A DNA stretch of 64,000 nucleotides from the NCBI RefSeq assembly GCF_011765625.1, contig NZ_CP050313.1:864501-928500 (forward strand), given 5' to 3'. How positions within the stretch are numbered: position 1 is the first letter of the stretch; every line of letters starts with the position of its first letter. Shown one piece after another: positions 1 through 9,181 of this stretch. The notes under the pieces are model-generated. The model did not search any database. It was given only the letters and a program-made list of their open reading frames with translations, and was not told where the DNA came from. The translations under genes and the position numbers were made by a program. The stretch comes from Shewanella aestuarii (lineage in GTDB: Bacteria > Pseudomonadota > Gammaproteobacteria > Enterobacterales > Shewanellaceae).

Positions 1-1255
1 CGCCGATAAACGCCAATTCAACAAGCTTAATATCTAAACCCATTATAAAATAAGCCGCACTGATAAACACTGCGGGAATAAATGCCAGCCATGCTCGCTT
101 ATAAAACCAAGCAATATGTATCCCTTGATAGTGATTTGGCAATAATAGTTTTTCACGACTTAAATCGGCAAGTTGTTCAAAAACAGCCTCGACTTCGGTG
201 CTTTTAATGCTAGGTATTAGCATATGTTGCTTGGTGCGTTCTTCGACTTCATTACCTTTGACTTGCTTTAAAAATATGGTCCAACGATCAAATAAGCTTG
301 CTAATAGTGGTTGCTGAAAATGAATAACTTGGACTCGTTTGATTGCCAATGCATCTTGTTGGTGAGCGATGACTCCACCACTGCGATGTAATGTTTGCTG
401 ATGTTTATCTAAAGAATATGGGTAGTATTTTAGTACCGAAGACACCACCGAAATAAGTGAAAATAATAAATAGCCACAGATCAATAAACCGAAAAATAGG
501 CCTATCTGTAACATGAAATTGTTGTGAGTTAATTGGCTTATCCAGTTAAGGCTTTGCTGGAATAAAGGTGATTTTACGATTTGTTCCCAATCTATTTGGC
601 CAGCTATAGGACCTGCAATTATCGCAAACCAAATAAAGTTATTTTGATAAAAACCAAATAGGACCAAATCGGCAAAGCTTCGTTTAACAATCGGATGCGA
701 CTCTTGTACTAGCTGGGTTTGGTCTTCAGAACAAAAGCTGTCATCTTTTGCGTGTGCAATCGGGGTTAACTGTAATAAATGTTGTTTGAGCTTAAGTGCT
801 TTATCAACATCAAGTGCAGTTAATTTAGCTTCATCTTTACTTGAGCCTGCTGTCTCAATCACCAAAATCGCGAGTTTTAGGGGTTTAAAATAGAAAGGCT
901 GTTCAAAGCGAATGTTTTGAATTCTACTGAGTGGGATTTCATCTTTTTTAGTAAAAAATAACCCTCGTTGAACATCAAGTTGCTGATCCGTTATTCGATA
1001 GCGAAATTTACGCCATTGGACAAATGCAAAACTACTCAGCAAGACGATTAGCACTAATACACCATCAATAACCCAAAAAAGGGACACATCATTTTGCCAG
1101 CCAGCATAAACAATCGGAATGAGAGCATAGCCGTTAGTTGCAATCGTCTTTATCGACCCAATAACAAAGCTAACAATTGACCAAGGTGACAGTGCTTGCC
1201 AATTTACAGCGTTTAGATCATCAATGCTGGTGGTTTTTTGCGTTTGCTCATTCAT
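1..1255 (-). CDS. PH-domain (bPH_2/YdbT-like) membrane protein, C-terminus beyond window
   Basis: An open frame of 418 codons runs leftwards from ATG at 1255 and is still open at base 1, so the stop lies outside the window. The protein has repeated hydrophobic segment pairs, each followed by a short soluble part with the YdbT-like pattern of Arg-Ile-Gln-Asn-Ile (R-x-Q-x-I) after a basic stretch (the RYRIT...RGLFF region and a later RSGGVIAHQQDALAIKRVQVI region). This is typical of bacterial PH-domain (DUF304) proteins. The start overlaps the stop of the upstream PH gene by 8 bp, so the two are translationally coupled like ydbS-ydbT pairs. Function is unknown; a role at the cytoplasmic membrane is inferred. 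Confidence 0.75.
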   Translation of the reverse strand, partial: MNEQTQKTTSIDDLNAVNWQALSPWSIVSFVIGSIKTIATNGYALIPIVYAGWQNDVSLFWVIDGVLVLIVLLSSFAFVQWRKFRYRITDQQLDVQRGLFFTKKDEIPLSRIQNIRFEQPFYFKPLKLAILVIETAGSSKDEAKLTALDVDKALKLKQHLLQLTPIAHAKDDSFCSEDQTQLVQESHPIVKRSFADLVLFGFYQNNFIWFAIIAGPIAGQIDWEQIVKSPLFQQSLNWISQLTHNNFMLQIGLFFGLLICGYLLFSLISVVSSVLKYYPYSLDKHQQTLHRSGGVIAHQQDALAIKRVQVIHFQQPLLASLFDRWTIFLKQVKGNEVEERTKQHMLIPSIKSTEVEAVFEQLADLSREKLLLPNHYQGIHIAWFYKRAWLAFIPAVFISAAYFIMGLDIKLVELAFIG

Positions 1256-2009
1256 GTTGATTATTATCCGCTAGCTTGTCATTCGAACGAGGGGGATGTC
1301 TCACATCAACATTGTTTGTTTGAACTGAGTTCTGTTCAATTATTGGTGACTTGTCAATGGGCGGTTTGATTGCTGTCGATGATGTATAAGCGTTAGCTTG
1401 CTGTGCAGTTTCTGTTTGCTGTATTTCTGCAGCTTGCTGTAATAAGTGTTGTCTTAGATGCTCTGCATATTTTGCATTTAATCCTGGCAAATCAATTTCG
1501 GCCTCACCCGAACCGGCGCTATAACACTTTAAGGTAATGAGGTTGAATTTACGTTCCAGTGGTCCTTGGGATAAATTCACATGTTGTAAGCGGGTATAAG
1601 GTAAGGCGGTTGTCGATATCCAAAATAAACCACTACGCATAACAAACTCGTTAGCAAACACCCCAAATTCGACTTGGCAGGCTTTTACGTAAATAAGCCG
1701 AATCACTCCTAAGGTTAATAAGATAGTGATGAGGCTGATTGAGCTTTTAATTAGCCATCCAATAGGTGGGATGATAAAGATCAATAAGGTTATAAGTAGC
1801 GTAATGAGTCCTAATATGACGGAGGCAATACCTAACTGTAACTTAGGGTAATTCACATCCACTTTTTGTAATGTTAATTGGTGCAATGGGGTTAACTGTG
1901 CAGTCACTAATATTTGCCCATGATCATAATTATCGCTGACTATGGCGCTAGTATTAGGTTGCTTTGCAAACAGGTGTTGTTCGTCAAGTTGTTTATTATT
2001 ATCTGTCAT
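1248..2009 (-). CDS. PH-domain membrane protein, YdbS-like
   Basis: A 253-residue protein with two adjacent hydrophobic segments (about residues 57-80 and 86-108), followed by a bPH_2-type domain containing the motif LPYTRLQHVNLSQGPLERKF, which is characteristic of the YdbS/DUF304 family. The C-terminal 50 residues are Gln/Asn/Thr-rich and probably disordered. ATG at 2009 is preceded by AAGGTAATT, a usable ribosome binding site. It is the first gene of a two-gene unit with the larger PH protein downstream. The molecular role of these paired proteins is not established; membrane lipid or envelope homeostasis is a guess. Confidence 0.8.
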   Translation of the reverse strand: MTDNNKQLDEQHLFAKQPNTSAIVSDNYDHGQILVTAQLTPLHQLTLQKVDVNYPKLQLGIASVILGLITLLITLLIFIIPPIGWLIKSSISLITILLTLGVIRLIYVKACQVEFGVFANEFVMRSGLFWISTTALPYTRLQHVNLSQGPLERKFNLITLKCYSAGSGEAEIDLPGLNAKYAEHLRQHLLQQAAEIQQTETAQQANAYTSSTAIKPPIDKSPIIEQNSVQTNNVDVRHPPRSNDKLADNNQHE

Positions 2010-2154
2010 AATTACCTTGAAATCGGTCTTTGCTACAACACACTATAGCGACATTTTATGTCACATGGTAGTGGATACATATTTGTATACATTTTATTCG
2101 TTAGCGTTAGCCTTTATTTAGAGACTGTTAATTCGCTTATGCCACAAAGAGGGG

Positions 2155-2763
2155 ATGAAAGTGCATTTATTTACCGATGAAAGTAGTGTAAATATCAGCC
2201 CACCAATAAGTTATCATCGAGGTTTTTTATCTGATAAACAGCAGCAATTGCTGTTGGATGAAGTTGCTTGTTATCCTCTTGAAAAGATTGAAATTGAAGT
2301 TTTTGGAAAGCAACATTTTATCCCTCGGACACAAGCTTGGTTTGGCGATATCGGTTGCCAATACCGCTACTCTAAAACCTTAATCTCGCCTTTACCATGG
2401 CCAAGAGTGTTAAGTAAATTACGGCAAAAATTAGCCAATGACTACGCTCTAGATTTTAATGCGGTATTGGTTAACCATTATGCAGATGGGAGCGAGTCAA
2501 TGGGATGGCATAGTGATGATGAGCCTGAAATTGAACCCAATAGTGTTATCGCATCGGTGACGTTAGGTGCATGCCGAGATTTTGTATTACGGCATAAATC
2601 CACTCAACAAAAAACGAGTTTTGCTTTGCAAAGTGGCGATCTACTTATAATGCATGCGGGTATGCAGCAAGATTGGCAGCATTGCGTGCCAAAAAGGTTG
2701 AGGGTGCGACAAGCTCGAATTAATTTTACCTTTAGAAAAATTATTCCCCATTTTTATGGTTAA
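2155..2763 (+). CDS. alkB: AlkB-like 2-oxoglutarate/Fe(II) dioxygenase
   Basis: A 202-residue protein of the AlkB family (ALKBH2/3-like form) that oxidatively removes alkyl lesions such as 1-methyladenine and 3-methylcytosine from nucleic acid. The iron ligands are visible as His119-x-Asp121 in GWHSDDE and His176 in DWQHCVPK. The 2-oxoglutarate-binding RxNxTFR motif is Arg188-Arg194. The NHYADGSESMGWHSDDE block is the family signature. The start is uncertain: AGAGGGG touches ATG 2155 with no spacer but sits 6 nt before GTG 2161, so translation may begin two codons later. A 13-codon frame starting at ATG 2139 overlaps the start. It is divergent from the PH genes. Confidence 0.88.
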   Translation: MKVHLFTDESSVNISPPISYHRGFLSDKQQQLLLDEVACYPLEKIEIEVFGKQHFIPRTQAWFGDIGCQYRYSKTLISPLPWPRVLSKLRQKLANDYALDFNAVLVNHYADGSESMGWHSDDEPEIEPNSVIASVTLGACRDFVLRHKSTQQKTSFALQSGDLLIMHAGMQQDWQHCVPKRLRVRQARINFTFRKIIPHFYG

Positions 2764-2921
2764 TATTTATTTGATAAGAGTCTCAATCATTTGACCACTG
2801 CGATCTGCACCAAAACAATATTAATAAGTTGAAATAGACTGTATTTTTGCCTTGATGGAGTTTGACCTAACGCATCGAACTCAGTAATCTGCAGTTTTTA
2901 TGATCCCAAGAGTAAACCGCT

Positions 2922-3236
2922 ATGTCAGTTACAGATATGTCAGTTGCACAGATAATTACTGATAAACTGAATCAGTTTTTTACCCCTTCACATCTTGAAG
3001 TGATTAATGAAAGTAATCGCCATCATGTTCCACCTAATTCTGAAACACACTTTAAAGTGATTGTCGTGAGTGACAAATTTGATGGTCAACGTCCTTTGGC
3101 TCGCCATCGTGAAGTCAATACAGTTTTAGCAGGTGAACTTGCTAATGGAGTGCATGCATTATCAATTAATACCTATACCCCAGCAGAATGGCAACAAGTT
3201 GAAGAGGTGCCCAGAACACCTAACTGCAAAGGATAA
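2922..3236 (+). CDS. bolA: BolA family transcriptional regulator / iron-sulfur partner
   Basis: A 104-residue protein, the usual BolA length. The core VINESNRHHVPPNSETHFKV followed by FDGQRPLARHREVNTVLAGEL and a C-terminal VHALSINTYTPAEW matches BolA closely. The conserved His residues in the SxRH and LARHR segments are candidate cluster ligands with monothiol glutaredoxins. BolA proteins act in stress-dependent regulation and iron-sulfur handling. A second Met six codons in (2940) is an alternative start. The gene stands alone and is closed by a strong terminator. Identification is by recognition of the family sequence. Confidence 0.9.
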   Translation: MSVTDMSVAQIITDKLNQFFTPSHLEVINESNRHHVPPNSETHFKVIVVSDKFDGQRPLARHREVNTVLAGELANGVHALSINTYTPAEWQQVEEVPRTPNCKG

Positions 3237-3267
3237 TTGCCCTGCGTGATTACAGTCATCGATAAAG

Positions 3268-3294
3268 AACCTCACAAATTAGTGAGGTTTTTTT
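3268..3294 (+). terminator. Rho-independent terminator after bolA
   Basis: An 8-bp stem AACCTCAC / GTGAGGTT with a 6-nt loop is followed directly by a run of T, 31 bp after the bolA stop. Confidence 0.85.
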
Positions 3295-3375
3295 ATATTG
3301 CACAATAGTCGACTAGTATTTGTACAATTTTAGGATTAATGTATTTTTACTCTCATTAATAAGGATATCTCATTG

Positions 3376-4494
3376 ATGTATCGGCTATTAATATTCACTT
3401 TTTTTGCGTCAGCCCTGCTATTGCAAGCTTGTCAGCCTGCACCGGTGCAGCCACAAATAGAAGCATCTACTGTTGATAACCCTATGATTGAAACCTCTAC
3501 AGCCATTGAATGGCGATTGGTTACCTCATGGCCAAAAAATTTGCCAGGTTTAGGAATGGCGCCAGAAAATTTTGCAAGGCTAGTTAATAACATGTCTGGC
3601 GGGCGTTTAAACATTACTGTGTATGGCGCGGGTGAATTAATGCCAGCATTTTCGGTTTTTGATGGAGTCAGTAATGGCAAAGTAGAGATGGGGCATAGCG
3701 CCGCTTATTATTGGAAAGGAAAAATTCCCGCAGCGCAGTTTTTTTCTTCCATTCCTTTTGGTCTTAATGCTCAGCAAATGAATGCTTGGCTTTATCATGG
3801 TGGCGGAATGGCATTATGGCAAGAAGCCTACCAGCCTTTTGGTGTCATTCCTATGGCGGGTGGTAATACAGGAATGCAAATGGGAGGCTGGTTTAATCGA
3901 CAAATTAATCAAGTCGACGACTTTAAGGGCCTAAAAATGCGTTTGCCAGGAAGTGGTGGTGAAGTGTTAAAGCGCTTAGGGGGTATTCCTGTTAGAGAAA
4001 TGGCAGGTCGTGAGTTATACGGTGCATTGCAAACTGGATCAATAGATGCTGCGGAATGGGTTGGGCCCTACAATGATTTGCCGTTGGGGTTGAGTAAAGT
4101 GGCTAAGTACTATTATTACCCTGGATGGCATGAGCCAGGTTCAACCATGGAATTTATTATTAATCAGCAAGCGTTTAATCTTTTGCCTCAAGATTTACAA
4201 GCAATAGTGACTGTGGCGGCAAGAGCTGTTAATCAAGATATGTTGGATGATTATACCCAAGGTCATATTATCTCAATGGAGACGTTAATTAATCAACATC
4301 AGGTTGAGCTAAGACCGTTTCCTCAAGAGGTACTGAAAGCCTTACTCGATGCGCGAGATGAGGTCTTGCAGCAAGAGGCTAAAAAAGATCCTATGTTTGC
4401 TAAAGTGATGAAAGCTTATTTAGCTAATGAGCGACAGGTTAAACGATTTTTTTATTACACAGAAGATGCGATGGTGTTTGAACAACCTCATTGA
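3376..4494 (+). CDS. TRAP transporter substrate-binding lipoprotein (DctP/TakP-like), orphan
   Basis: A 372-residue extracytoplasmic solute receptor of the TRAP family. The N-terminus carries a lipoprotein signal with lipobox LLQAC (Cys19), so it is probably membrane-anchored. Recognisable TakP-like blocks are WRLVTSWPKNLPGLG, the central GLKMRLPG segment with its substrate carboxylate-binding Arg, and GSIDAAEWVGPYNDL. The closest known relatives bind 2-oxo acids or similar monocarboxylates; the ligand here is not determined. No DctQ or DctM membrane subunit gene lies nearby. A TTG at 3373 just upstream is an alternative start; AAGGA at 3361 suits either. It is a single-gene unit between bolA and luxS. 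Confidence 0.85.
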   Translation: MYRLLIFTFFASALLLQACQPAPVQPQIEASTVDNPMIETSTAIEWRLVTSWPKNLPGLGMAPENFARLVNNMSGGRLNITVYGAGELMPAFSVFDGVSNGKVEMGHSAAYYWKGKIPAAQFFSSIPFGLNAQQMNAWLYHGGGMALWQEAYQPFGVIPMAGGNTGMQMGGWFNRQINQVDDFKGLKMRLPGSGGEVLKRLGGIPVREMAGRELYGALQTGSIDAAEWVGPYNDLPLGLSKVAKYYYYPGWHEPGSTMEFIINQQAFNLLPQDLQAIVTVAARAVNQDMLDDYTQGHIISMETLINQHQVELRPFPQEVLKALLDARDEVLQQEAKKDPMFAKVMKAYLANERQVKRFFYYTEDAMVFEQPH

Positions 4495-4643
4495 TTATGG
4501 AGGAACAATGGCTTAACGGTTTTGCTGCATTTTGTTGCTGTTTGCATTAGTACGTTAATGTTATCATGACGCTAATATTGTTTTAACGTCTTATCTGTAC
4601 GCTGTTTAATACAAGGTAAGTGGGACATTTTTGGGAGAAAGAC

Positions 4644-5153
4644 ATGCCATTATTAGATAGCTTTACCGTAGACCACACTCGAATGAGTGCCCCTGCAGTT
4701 CGTGTTGCTAAACACATGAGCACACCAAGTGGCGATTCAATTACGGTATTCGATTTACGTTTTTGTGCGCCAAACAAAGATATTCTAAGTGAGCGCGGTA
4801 TTCATACGCTAGAACATCTTTTTGCCGGTTTTATGCGTGATCACCTAAATAGCGATAGTGTTGAAATTATTGATATTTCACCAATGGGTTGTCGTACTGG
4901 TTTTTATATGAGTTTAATTGGCCAGCCTTCTGAGCAAGTTGTCGCTGACGCTTGGTTGGCAGCGATGCAAGATGTATTAAGTGTCACCGATCAAAAAGAT
5001 ATTCCTGAATTAAATGAATATCAGTGTGGCACCTATGAAATGCATTCTTTAGATCAGGCTAAAGATATTGCTAGTTCTATTATTGCAGCGGGTGTTCGGG
5101 TTAATAAAAATGATGATTTAGCATTAAGTGATGAGATTTTAGGTAAACTTTAA
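4644..5153 (+). CDS. luxS: S-ribosylhomocysteine lyase (AI-2 synthase)
   Basis: A 169-residue LuxS, exactly the common family length when started at ATG 4644, which has GGGAGA 5 nt upstream; an in-frame start at 4620 would add eight non-conserved residues. The zinc ligands His54 and His58 (HTLEH) and Cys128 (YQCGTY) are present, as are catalytic Cys83 (GCRTGFY) and Glu57. It cleaves S-ribosylhomocysteine to homocysteine and DPD, the precursor of autoinducer 2, in the activated methyl cycle. It is monocistronic, with its own terminator. Confidence 0.97.
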   Translation: MPLLDSFTVDHTRMSAPAVRVAKHMSTPSGDSITVFDLRFCAPNKDILSERGIHTLEHLFAGFMRDHLNSDSVEIIDISPMGCRTGFYMSLIGQPSEQVVADAWLAAMQDVLSVTDQKDIPELNEYQCGTYEMHSLDQAKDIASSIIAAGVRVNKNDDLALSDEILGKL

Positions 5154-5180
5154 TTGATGATTTAGCTCATCAGGTGTTTA

Positions 5181-5202
5181 AAGCGGCTTAGGCCGCTTTT
5201 TT
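5181..5202 (+). terminator. Rho-independent terminator after luxS
   Basis: Stem AAGCGGC / GCCGCTT with a TTAG tetraloop, followed by a T run; it lies 28 bp after the luxS stop. Confidence 0.88.
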
Positions 5203-5338
5203 ACTGTTTGGTTGATTAATTTTTACCTGTTTGTTGTAGATGCTGTTTTTATGTTTCGCAAACCGCTATTGTATAGAGTAGTCATTAAAGCCAGCAGTGG
5301 TTAAAAATAAAGATTTTAGACAGGATATGGAGATTAAT

Positions 5339-7411
5339 ATGTCTGCTCGCTCTTTTAGTGTTTCAATTGTCGCTTCAGCTGTAATGTTAATGCTGGGAAG
5401 TTTTCCTAGTGTGGCCAATACGGTAACGGAATCAATAGAAAAGCAAAATTCTTATATTGATTTACAGCAAGCGGATATCGCCCTGTTCCATTATCGTGAG
5501 TCTGGAAATGTATTAGCCAAAGCTGGGGTTACTGTTCATCCTAGCGCTGATCATATAACTAATCCCATTTCTGTTCGCGGTGCAACCAATGGTGTTGCAA
5601 TAATGCAAGACAATATATTTTATTCTGCCGCGCCTTATTCAGGGCAAAATATTGTTTTACAGCCTAACTTATTTTTTCAGTCAACGCTGTCTAGTCATCA
5701 ACAAACTAATGTTGGCCAAGGTGGTCAAGGTGGTTTTGGATTATTAAACTATACCAGCATTGCCATTAGCCCTCGTGAAATCGATACCGTTATTAACGTA
5801 GAAATCAATGACGATGGCTCGCCTGCAGGTGGCATTTTGGTTGGCGGTAAAACCAAACAATATGGCATGTTATTGGGTGTTGATTATCAAAAGGCGGATA
5901 CTGACTCTGGATTTATAACTGATTTTGACAATAAACATGAGCAGACAGATATCATGTTTAAAATTAATTCAGATAGCCTACCGGGTGCCAGAAATCATCA
6001 GAAAACAGAGTTTAGTTACTATTATTCAGATAAAACCTCAGATACCAGCAAAATCGGTTTAACCGACGATTATTTTACGGCAAAGCCTAATGGGCGATAT
6101 GCGGCGACTCAACTTGATTATGAGCATGGTAAACGGCAACGTTATGCATTAGCGCATCAAGTATCATTACCTGGTCAATCCAAGGTGTTTACTGACTTTT
6201 ATTATCAGACATTCTCCCAACGAGGTCATGACACACTGCTTCTCGAAGATGAGCTGATTAATAACTTAAGCTTAATGCAATTATCTGAGTTTGAAAAAGC
6301 GCCTACGGCAGAGGGCTTACTGACTTCAGCGTCAAAAAATGACAATGACTTTGCTGGCTTTGGTGTTCAAAGCAAAGGTATTACTATGTATGGCCCGCAT
6401 GAGGTCATATATCAAGCCCGCTATCATACTGATAAAGCCGAAATGCGAGTCGGTGGACATGATTATCTCATTAATCAAGATTTATCATTAACTAAGCAAG
6501 ATACTGATTATGCTGTTGGAAAATACACCGATGATGCAGATGCTATTACGACAGCCGTTAATGCAAAATTAAACTACGAAAAATTATCAGTTAATTTTGG
6601 TTTAGGCTATGAGCATGTCAGTGTCAGTCGAGAGTTAGGTGATAACACTGAATTATTAACAGCGGCTGATTTTTCTGATGATGGTTGGATACCATCGATT
6701 GAAGTGGCTTATCAACAAAATGCCTGGTTATTTGCTTTAAGCGCCAAGCAAGCCTGGACCGCCGCCGGTGCGGGTAATACTGAGCAACTTGCTCAAGAGG
6801 CTTTACAGTACCAGTTGGCAATAAATTATCAGCAAGATGGTTTAAATGTTGGCTTAACGGCTTATATGCATGACTTTGATAATATGCATTCTACCTGTAA
6901 GTGGGGTGTGAATTGCGACCCAATCCAAAATACGCAACAAGTTAACTTAAAAGATGTGTCTGTCAGTGGGATTGATGTTTCAGTTGATTACAGTCTCAAT
7001 CTAGACTGGTACTCGATTCCATTAGCGTTAGATTATCGTTATACCCAAGCTGAGTTTGGCCAAACCAATTGCGACATCATTGTTGGGTGTTACAGCGATG
7101 GTAGTCAATTACCTTGGGTGCCAGAACAGCAAGTGAGTGCAAGTATTGGTTTTGTCATGGATAAATTTAGCATAGTTGCCAATGCGTTATATCAAACTGA
7201 AACAGGCAGTCCATTTTTTCCTGGTAATTATGGTATAGACTCACAATGGAATATTGATCTTGCTGCTCAATATCAAATGTCAAAAGAGCATAAGGTTTAT
7301 GTTCGGGTTGAAAACCTGTTAGATGATGATTTAGTGGCTAAGAATTATCAAATGGGGATAATTTCACAAGGTGAACTCAAAACATATATAGGTTATCAAG
7401 GTCATTTTTAG
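5339..7411 (+). CDS. TonB-dependent receptor-like outer membrane protein
   Basis: A 690-residue protein from ATG 5339, chosen because GGAG lies 6 nt upstream and the residues that follow form a clean signal peptide ending SVA-NT; GTG 5297 and ATG 5327 are in-frame alternatives. A plug-like section contains the conserved ISVRG block and a short Gly-rich GQGGQGGFG stretch. The rest is alternating beta-barrel sequence, and the protein ends in a C-terminal Phe after YIGYQGHF, as in outer membrane barrels. No clear TonB box is visible near the mature N-terminus. A loop has paired Cys (CKWGVNC and CDIIVGC). The substrate is unknown. The gene is monocistronic between luxS and nqr. Confidence 0.8.
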   Translation: MSARSFSVSIVASAVMLMLGSFPSVANTVTESIEKQNSYIDLQQADIALFHYRESGNVLAKAGVTVHPSADHITNPISVRGATNGVAIMQDNIFYSAAPYSGQNIVLQPNLFFQSTLSSHQQTNVGQGGQGGFGLLNYTSIAISPREIDTVINVEINDDGSPAGGILVGGKTKQYGMLLGVDYQKADTDSGFITDFDNKHEQTDIMFKINSDSLPGARNHQKTEFSYYYSDKTSDTSKIGLTDDYFTAKPNGRYAATQLDYEHGKRQRYALAHQVSLPGQSKVFTDFYYQTFSQRGHDTLLLEDELINNLSLMQLSEFEKAPTAEGLLTSASKNDNDFAGFGVQSKGITMYGPHEVIYQARYHTDKAEMRVGGHDYLINQDLSLTKQDTDYAVGKYTDDADAITTAVNAKLNYEKLSVNFGLGYEHVSVSRELGDNTELLTAADFSDDGWIPSIEVAYQQNAWLFALSAKQAWTAAGAGNTEQLAQEALQYQLAINYQQDGLNVGLTAYMHDFDNMHSTCKWGVNCDPIQNTQQVNLKDVSVSGIDVSVDYSLNLDWYSIPLALDYRYTQAEFGQTNCDIIVGCYSDGSQLPWVPEQQVSASIGFVMDKFSIVANALYQTETGSPFFPGNYGIDSQWNIDLAAQYQMSKEHKVYVRVENLLDDDLVAKNYQMGIISQGELKTYIGYQGHF

Positions 7412-7470
7412 TTAATCAAATACTCTGTGTTTTACCTACTAAATAATGACGGTTTGTTTGAAAAATGTTA

Positions 7471-7502
7471 AAGCCCAAGGCCAATTAGCTTGGGCTTTAT
7501 TT
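7471..7502 (+). terminator. Rho-independent terminator after the TonB-dependent receptor gene
   Basis: A 9-bp stem AAGCCCAAG / CTTGGGCTT with a 9-nt loop, followed by TATTTTATTT. Confidence 0.82.
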
Positions 7503-7846
7503 TATTTATTGAATAGTATAAAAAAAATCTGCTCAAAGATATTTCTATAAAAATTAATGTTATATTCATTTTCACACGATGCGTAAAATGTATTTTTACC
7601 TTGTTTCGCCCTGAAATTAACCACTGCCCTTATTTGGGGATTTAAATCAGTGCATTGGTTTGAAAACACCTATTATTTTCGTGGCGATAGTCTCACTTTT
7701 ACGGTAAAATGTGCGCGACCAGCGTGATTTCGATCGCATTTCCGTGTTAAATCTGCGCTAGCTCAAAAGCACTTTGTTTGTTAACACATTGTTTTTGTAG
7801 CGGAACGTGGCGCATTGTCTTTCCTTCAAACGTAGTGCTTGTGGAT
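7503..7846 (+). promoter_or_regulatory. Upstream region of the nqr operon, with a CRP-like palindrome
   Basis: About 340 bp of non-coding sequence precedes nqrA and should hold its promoter. A CRP-like imperfect palindrome, CGTGATTTCGATCGCA (7723-7738), matches four of five bases in each half of TGTGA-N6-TCACA. The first 100 bp are AT-rich. No clear coding frame was seen. An in-frame upstream extension of nqrA from 7778 lacks similarity to NqrA N-termini and is treated as untranslated leader. The regulatory call is weak. Confidence 0.35.
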
Positions 7847-9181
7847 ATGATTACAATTAAGAAAGGATTGGAACTACCTATAGCAGGTGGACCAGAGCAA
7901 GTTATCCATAATGGCCCAGCCATTAGACACGTTGCTACCTTGGGTGAAGAGTATATTGGCTTACGTCCTACAATGAAGATTAAAGTGGGCGATAAAGTAC
8001 AAAAAGGTCAGGTTCTTTTTGAAGATAAAAAGAATTTAGGCGTTAAATATACAGCTTTAGCCAGTGGTACCATTTTAGAAGTTAACCGAGGTGCAAAGCG
8101 TGTACTTCAATCAGTAGTTATTGCCGTTGAGGGTGACGATAGCGTTACATTCAAGCAATATGATGCTGGTACTTTAAGCACGTTAGACGCTCAAGTTGTT
8201 CGTGATAATCTGATTGAGTCGGGTTTGTGGACAGCTTTGCGTACGCGCCCATTTAGTAAAGTGCCTGCCGTTGATGCTACAACGCAAGGTATTTTCGTCA
8301 CCGCCATTGATACTCAACCCCTTGCTGCCGATCCTGTGGTCGTCATCGCTGAACATAAAGAAGATTTTGCTAATGGTTTAAAAGTGCTTGCACGTTTAAC
8401 TGAAGGTAAAGTGTATCTATGTAAAGCTCCGGGCGCTGATATACCAAGTGAAAATGCCCAGGTGGCAGAGTTTGCTGGTAAGCATCCTGCAGGGCTTGTT
8501 GGTACTCACATTCATCACATTCTTAGCGCATCAGCAAACCGTAGTGTTTGGCATATTGGTTATCAAGATGTCATTGCTGTCGGTCAATTATTTACTCAAG
8601 GTGTATTAAACACTGAGCGCGTAATTGCTATTGCCGGCCCTAAAGCTAAGCAACCTCGTTTAGTTCGCACTCAATTAGGTGCAAGTATTGGCGAATTAAC
8701 GGCTAATGAAGTGGCTGAAGGCAATGTCAGAGTGATTTCAGGTTCAGTCTTACATGGACGTGAAGCTAAAGGCCCACATGCTTATTTAGGCCGCTATCAT
8801 ACGCAAGTTAGCATGGTTGAAGAAGGTTATGAAAAAGAGTTTTTTGGTTGGGCAATGCCTGGTGCCAATAAATTCTCAATCACTCGTGCTTTCTTAGGCC
8901 ACTTATCTCCTTCGAAGTTATTCTCAATGACAACCAGTACCGGTGGTTCAGACCGTGCTATGGTGCCAATTGGTAACTATGAACGTGTAATGCCATTAGA
9001 TATTCTTCCTACTATGTTATTACGTGATCTTGTATCAGGTGATTATGATGGTGCAGTGACCTTAGGTGCACTTGAGTTAGATGAAGAAGATTTGGCGTTA
9101 TGTACTTTCGTATGCCCTGGTAAGTATGACTATGGTTCATACCTACGTGACTGCTTAGATACGATCGAGAGGGAAGGCTAA
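7847..9181 (+). CDS. nqrA: Na+-translocating NADH:quinone reductase subunit A
   Basis: A 444-residue peripheral subunit of the six-subunit Na+-NQR of the inner membrane, which couples NADH oxidation by ubiquinone to sodium export; NqrA contributes to the quinone site. The start at ATG 7847 gives the family N-terminus [18 protein letters not shown] and near-canonical length. Blocks such as [16 protein letters not shown], a lipoyl-like beta fold, are evident. There is no strong Shine-Dalgarno before this ATG. The stop overlaps the nqrB start by one base, so A and B are coupled. First gene of nqrABCDEF. Confidence 0.97.
   Translation: MITIKKGLELPIAGGPEQVIHNGPAIRHVATLGEEYIGLRPTMKIKVGDKVQKGQVLFEDKKNLGVKYTALASGTILEVNRGAKRVLQSVVIAVEGDDSVTFKQYDAGTLSTLDAQVVRDNLIESGLWTALRTRPFSKVPAVDATTQGIFVTAIDTQPLAADPVVVIAEHKEDFANGLKVLARLTEGKVYLCKAPGADIPSENAQVAEFAGKHPAGLVGTHIHHILSASANRSVWHIGYQDVIAVGQLFTQGVLNTERVIAIAGPKAKQPRLVRTQLGASIGELTANEVAEGNVRVISGSVLHGREAKGPHAYLGRYHTQVSMVEEGYEKEFFGWAMPGANKFSITRAFLGHLSPSKLFSMTTSTGGSDRAMVPIGNYERVMPLDILPTMLLRDLVSGDYDGAVTLGALELDEEDLALCTFVCPGKYDYGSYLRDCLDTIEREG

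Noticed and set aside
2139..2180. 13-codon frame overlapping the alkB start
   Set aside because: Too short to support and without its own ribosome site; noted only as a possible leader frame.
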